From CAZIDL01 sp964537825 (GTDB lineage Bacteria > Bacteroidota > Bacteroidia > Flavobacteriales_D > CAYVSK01), in contig CAZIDL010000089.1 of the NCBI GenBank assembly GCA_964537825.1, positions 1 to 8,218 of the forward strand: a stretch of 8,218 nucleotides of DNA, in the 5' to 3' direction. The position numbers and the translations under genes are program-made. Under the pieces are notes generated by a model. It ran no database searches. It saw only the letters and a program-made list of their open reading frames with translations, and had not been told where the DNA came from. Below, in pieces: positions 6,001 through 8,218 of this stretch; position 1 is the stretch's first letter, and each line of letters opens with the position of its first letter.

Positions 6001-8218
6001 ATCGGTGGAGCTGGGCTCGTAATCAGCGTTCAGGTCCGTGTTCGAAGGCTGAAAAGTCCCGGATCCGCTACTGGACCATTGCCCCGAACCGGTACTGGAG
6101 CTTCCGTTCAAGCTAACGGTGGGATCGGACAGGCAACTATAGATGGTATCCGGGCCCGCATCGACGGTCGGTGCATCCGTTATGGTCAAAAGCATGGTAT
6201 CGGTCTCGGCATAGCAATCCCCGTTACCAGTGCTGGTCAAGTAGAGTTCCACCGAACCGTTGGCCGTATCGTTCGGACCTGCCGTATACGTCGTGGTCAG
6301 AGAGCTGCTATCCGCAAAACTTCCATCACCTGCTGTGCTCCAAACACCCCCTGTGGCGACCGAAACTTGTCCATTCAAAGAGGCGGTGGGGTCATTGGCA
6401 CAAACCGTATCGTCAGCTCCGGCATCCGGATGCGGGGCATCGGTGAGCGTTAAGGTCAGGGAGTTCGTATCCGGATCGCAGGTCCCGCTATTCGTGGTCA
6501 CCAAAAACAGGTCCACCGAGCCATTGGCCGTATCCGCATCGCTGGGATCGTAGGTGGTCGTCAGGGAAGTGCTATCCGCAAAACTTCCGGTACCCGAACT
6601 GAACCATACACCGCTCCCCGTACTGGAGCTTCCGTTCAAGGGAAGGGTGTCGTTGTTCGAACAGAGGGCTGTATCGTTCCCCGCATCGGCGACCGGAGGC
6701 TCGATGAAGTCGAGGGTGACCGTATCGTCCTCAGCCAAGCAATCGCCATTGTTCGTCGAGGTAAGGACCAGATCGACCGAACCATTGGCTGTATCGTTCG
6801 GACCCGGATGGTAATCCGTATTGAGAACGGAGGGATCGTCGAAGCTTCCATCACCAGTAGTGCTCCATTGACCCGTGCTGCTCCCTCCGCTCACGCTTCC
6901 GTTCAAGGTGACGGCAGTATCCGTCTTGCAGATGATCCGATCCGATCCGGCATCTACTTTGGGAGCATCGGTAATGGTCAAGAGCACCGTATCCGTTTCG
7001 GCATAACAATCCCCGTTCCCCGTGCTCGTCAAGTAGAGTTCCACCGAGCCGTTGGCGGTATCGTTCGGGCCTGCTGTATAAGTTGTGTTCAGAGAGCTGC
7101 TATCCGCAAAACTTCCATCCCCTGCAGTGCTCCAAACCCCACCGGTAGCAACATAAACCTCCCCGTTCACCGAATCCGTGGCATTATTGGCACAGACCGT
7201 ATCGTCCATACCAGCGTATGGGTGAGGTGCATCGGTAATGGTCAGGGTCATGGAACTGGTATCGCCTTCGCAAGAACCGTTGTTCGTGGTCTCAAGGCTC
7301 AGGGTCACGGAGCCGGCCGCCGTATCCGCATCGCTCGGGTCGTAAGTGGTGTTCGTATCGTTCGGGTCGGCAAAAGTCCCGCTACCGGAACTGAACCAAG
7401 AGCCACTACCGGTATTGGAATACCCATCGAGAGCCGCCGTGTCATTGTTAGCGCAAACGGTATCATCGGGGCCTGCAAAAGCTTTAGGCCCATCGAAGAA
7501 CTCGATCCGCATGGTGTCTGTCACGGGATTGCAATCCCCATTATTGGTAGAGGTCAGGACCAGATCCACATAGCCGTTCGCCGTGTCGTTCGTGCCCGGG
7601 TAATAATCCGTATCAAGGACGCTCGCATCATCGAAGCTTCCATCCCCAAGGGTGCTCCATTGGCCCGTACTGGTCGGGCCACTAACGGAACCGTTCAAGG
7701 TGGTACTGTCCTGGGTCTTGCAGACGAGCTGATCGGACCCTGCATCGACGATCGGGGCATCGTGGATGGTCAACTCCATGCTGTCCGATTCAGCATAGCA
7801 GCCTCCATTCCCAGTGGAAGTCAAGATCAGGATGACCGAACCATTCGCTGTATCGTTCGGGCCGGCCGTATAGTCCGTATTGAGGTCCGTGCTGTCGGCA
7901 AAGCTTCCGTCCCCTTGGGTGCTCCAAACACCACCGGAGGCAACATAAACCTCCCCATTGAGAGAGGCGATAGCATTGTTGGCACATACGGTATCGTCAG
8001 GTCCTGCATAAGGGTGCGGAGCATCGGTGATGGTCACGGTCAAAGAGCCTGTATCGGGTTCACAAGTCCCGTTGTTCGTGCTTACGAGCGTAAGGTCCAC
8101 AGAACCGTTCGCTGTATCCGCATCGCTCGGGTAATAGCTCGTGTTCAGGGATGTTGCATCCGCGAAGCTTCCGGTCCCGGAGCTGGACCACTGTCCGCTT
8201 CCCGTACTCGAGCTTCCG
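3019..8218 (-). CDS. Giant T9SS-secreted repeat protein (Ig-like repeats, PKD domains, type B sorting domain), 5' end beyond window
   Basis: The minus-strand frame is open from the window edge to TGA at 3019-3021, giving about 1,732 residues without the N-terminus. An internal GTG at 8098-8100 is only a valine inside a repeat, not the start. Order from the N-terminal side: one partial and fifteen complete Ig-like units (8217-4027), three PKD-like domains (4026-3304) and a T9SS type B sorting domain (3303-3022). Each Ig-like unit has the plan DAG-x-D-x-x-x-C ... LNG ... G-x-W-S-T-x-G-x-G-x-F ... DTANGSV-x-L-x-L ... NGDC ... DT-x-x-L-T-I-T-D. The protein should be exported through the T9SS and displayed at the cell surface as a long fibrous adhesin. 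SprB, the gliding adhesin of Flavobacterium, has a comparable architecture and a following SprF gene, but this is not proof of gliding. The ligand is unknown. Other possibilities are a biofilm or polysaccharide-binding adhesin. No frameshift was found in the visible part. Confidence 0.93.
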   Translation of the reverse strand, partial: GSSSTGSGQWSSSGTGSFADATSLNTSYYPSDADTANGSVDLTLVSTNNGTCEPDTGSLTVTITDAPHPYAGPDDTVCANNAIASLNGEVYVASGGVWSTQGDGSFADSTDLNTDYTAGPNDTANGSVILILTSTGNGGCYAESDSMELTIHDAPIVDAGSDQLVCKTQDSTTLNGSVSGPTSTGQWSTLGDGSFDDASVLDTDYYPGTNDTANGYVDLVLTSTNNGDCNPVTDTMRIEFFDGPKAFAGPDDTVCANNDTAALDGYSNTGSGSWFSSGSGTFADPNDTNTTYDPSDADTAAGSVTLSLETTNNGSCEGDTSSMTLTITDAPHPYAGMDDTVCANNATDSVNGEVYVATGGVWSTAGDGSFADSSSLNTTYTAGPNDTANGSVELYLTSTGNGDCYAETDTVLLTITDAPKVDAGSDRIICKTDTAVTLNGSVSGGSSTGQWSTTGDGSFDDPSVLNTDYHPGPNDTANGSVDLVLTSTNNGDCLAEDDTVTLDFIEPPVADAGNDTALCSNNDTLPLNGSSSTGSGVWFSSGTGSFADSTSLTTTYDPSDADTANGSVDLFLVTTNSGTCDPDTNSLTLTLTDAPHPDAGADDTVCANDPTASLNGQVSVATGGVWSTAGDGSFADSSSLTTTYTAGPNDTANGSVELYLTSTGNGDCYAETDTMLLTITDAPTVDAGPDTIYSCLSDPTVSLNGSSSTGSGQWSSSGSGTFQPSNTDLNADYEPSSTDTANGSVQLTLRSTNNGDCLAEYDTVDIVFKTVPKVDAGNDTSLCANNDDLPLDGQVWDGSSTGEWSTSGSGVFSPSDSILDPTYMPSDADTANGTVDLILTATKACEATSDTLTLTITDAPVADAGSDLIRCKNNPDATLNGDVYGGSSTGEWSAINGSGTFSPDSTALNATYSPSSADTAQGYVDLVLTTTNNESNCLPETDTMRITYTEEPTADAGVDQVVCADHDVNLNGSISGGSGEGKWSTPNGTGTFLPNDTALQGSYSFSAADTSNGSVTLVLSSINNGNCNADTDSMQVTITPAPSADAGNDTALCANNDTLALNGDVSVASGGEWSTTGDGEFLPHDSTLNADYAPGPADDDSGSVELVLSTTGNGNCYTHYDTLELTLDPAPQVDAGSPIYICEGDTVADLNGSVSGATSTGVWSSSGTGSFDPSNTALKGSYQMSDADTAAGSVLLTLTSTNNGNCYAESDSVMVTVTTAATVTAESDTSLCSDDLDSLAVSGSVTGGSGNGEWSTNGFGSFSPSDTIDDPHYIFDAQDSSMNQLSLSFASVASCVNDTDSVVVDLIDAPIAVAGPDSSICEGEELALSGNVLNASGGVWSSSGSGTFQPDDSTLTASYDPSAADIDSGEVTLVLNTYGGNVAQCGGDKDSLELNIGAKPVADFTMDPACVGEDLSLTDSSYVLNDSIETHEWVIGTDTLNGPAPNYSPGDTGTYQIRLSVNSSSGCSDTVLRSVSANPQPVAAFSSERSCDQEVQFNDSSSISSGSIVEHYWTFGDGDSSSAVSPSHSYPDTGEYEISLRVKSDSGCTASTTDSVNILPDPLADFEPQGGNYDPGAEITFKGSPSAAVGYLWNFDDGASSTDSVFTHSFQEKGKYEVTLRVEDSLGCTDTVTYNFSIGEKERPVAVPTAFTPNGDGVNDVLHVLGGPMKEMNFRIYNEWGNQLFISRKQSKGWDGTAKGKEQSAGSYIYILKGRTVSGKKIEKKGKVHLIR
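3022..3303 (-). other. T9SS type B sorting domain (gliding motility-associated C-terminal domain) of the giant protein
   Basis: The last 94 residues form the C-terminal sorting signal. Visible hallmarks are VPTAFTPNGDGVNDVL (about 9-24 of the domain), the IYNEWGNQLF strand pair (39-48), the WDGTAKGKEQSAGSYIYIL block (56-74) and the terminal GKVHLIR. In the family this domain directs passage through the T9SS, and type B proteins are typically found beside a PorP/SprF-like gene, as here. The domain has 17 Lys/Arg in 94 residues, unlike the acidic repeats upstream. It is complete and ends exactly at the stop codon. Confidence 0.95.
3304..4026 (-). other. Three tandem PKD-like domains of the giant protein
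   Basis: Three units of about 80 residues separate the Ig-like array from the sorting domain: 4026-3787, 3786-3544 and 3543-3304. The second is canonical, with HYWTFGDGDSS and PSHSYPDTGEYEISLRV. The third has YLWNFDDG and THSFQEKGKYEVTLRV. The first is degenerate: HEWVIGTDTL replaces the WxFGDG core, but the DTGTYQIRLSV strand remains. PKD domains are beta-sandwich spacers or ligand-binding modules in surface proteins. The first two carry a cysteine pair (ACVGED/SGCSDT and RSCDQE/SGCTAS). The third keeps only the second cysteine (LGCTDT). Confidence 0.85.
4027..8218 (-). repeat. Tandem array of 15 complete and 1 partial Ig-like units (87-92 codons each)
   Basis: Aligning on the A-P-x-x-D-A-G unit start gives first bases, in reading order, at 8022, 7758, 7491, 7230, 6966, 6699, 6438, 6174, 5907, 5643, 5367, 5097, 4830, 4560 and 4293, plus a partial unit from the window edge to 8023. 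Every complete unit has exactly two cysteines, roughly 60 residues apart. Hand alignment shows unit lengths of 87-89 residues in the upstream part and 88-92 downstream. At the DNA level, the codons for DTANG recur many times as near-identical words. Such units are common in giant Bacteroidota surface proteins; I do not assign a formal Pfam name. Confidence 0.93.
6439..8022 (-). repeat. Higher-order repeat: two complete 792-base triplets of Ig-like units
   Basis: Three unit types alternate. Type A has APHPYAG...EVYVASGGVWST...YTAGPNDTANG; type B has VDAGSD...CKT...TGQWST...DDxSVL; type C has NNDT...STGSGxWFSSG...YDPSDADTA. The A units start at 8022, 7230 and 6438, exactly 792 bases (264 codons) apart, giving triplets 7231-8022 and 6439-7230. 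The partial unit at the window edge is type C, so the pattern continues upstream. A third triplet below 6438 begins with a good type A unit and then degrades. By hand count, the A units starting at 7230 and 6438 agree at 78 of 88 residues, and those at 8022 and 7230 at 71 of 88. Confidence 0.88.

Noticed and set aside
3928..8100. Possible CRISPR or other short-repeat array, because short DNA words recur many times
   Set aside because: The spacing is about 264-267 bases in frame with a continuous coding sequence, and the recurring words encode conserved protein motifs such as DTANGSV. There are no short uniform spacers.
8098..8100. GTG as the start codon of the giant protein
   Set aside because: The frame continues upstream to the window edge as a normal type C repeat unit, and no signal peptide follows this codon. 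It is an internal valine and the gene is truncated by the window.

Overview
The window looks like chromosomal DNA from a marine-type member of the Bacteroidota, probably a flavobacterium or cryomorph relative with moderate-to-high GC. The main evidence is a giant surface protein ending in a type IX secretion system (T9SS) type B sorting domain, followed 3 bases later by a PorP/SprF-family outer-membrane protein. This gene pair is characteristic of that phylum. The lineage below phylum level is inference.

Layout. Bases 1-140 (minus) hold the first 46 codons of a medium-chain dehydrogenase/quinone oxidoreductase. Bases 174-773 (minus) encode 5-formyltetrahydrofolate cyclo-ligase, likely in one operon with it. 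Bases 774-877 are a divergent intergenic region. Bases 878-1411 (plus) encode a DJ-1/PfpI-family protein. It converges, with only a 6-base gap, on an unrecognised 186-residue protein at 1418-1978 (minus). Next come the PorP/SprF-like protein (2017-3015, minus) and the giant gene (3019-8218, minus), whose 5' end lies beyond the window. No RNA gene, insertion sequence, CRISPR array or convincing terminator was seen.

The last three genes read as one transcription unit: giant repeat protein, then PorP/SprF-like protein, then unknown. The giant protein would cross the outer membrane through the T9SS and be held at the surface by its C-terminal domain, with the PorP/SprF-like protein as its dedicated membrane partner. 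This resembles SprB and SprF of gliding flavobacteria.

The most notable structure is inside the giant gene. Fifteen complete Ig-like units and one partial unit (87-92 residues each, with one cysteine pair per unit) precede three PKD-like domains and the sorting domain. The upstream units are arranged as a higher-order A-B-C triplet repeat with an exact 792-base period. The downstream units are diverged singles, with one apparently chimeric unit at the boundary. The array has almost no lysine or arginine, while the sorting domain is rich in both.
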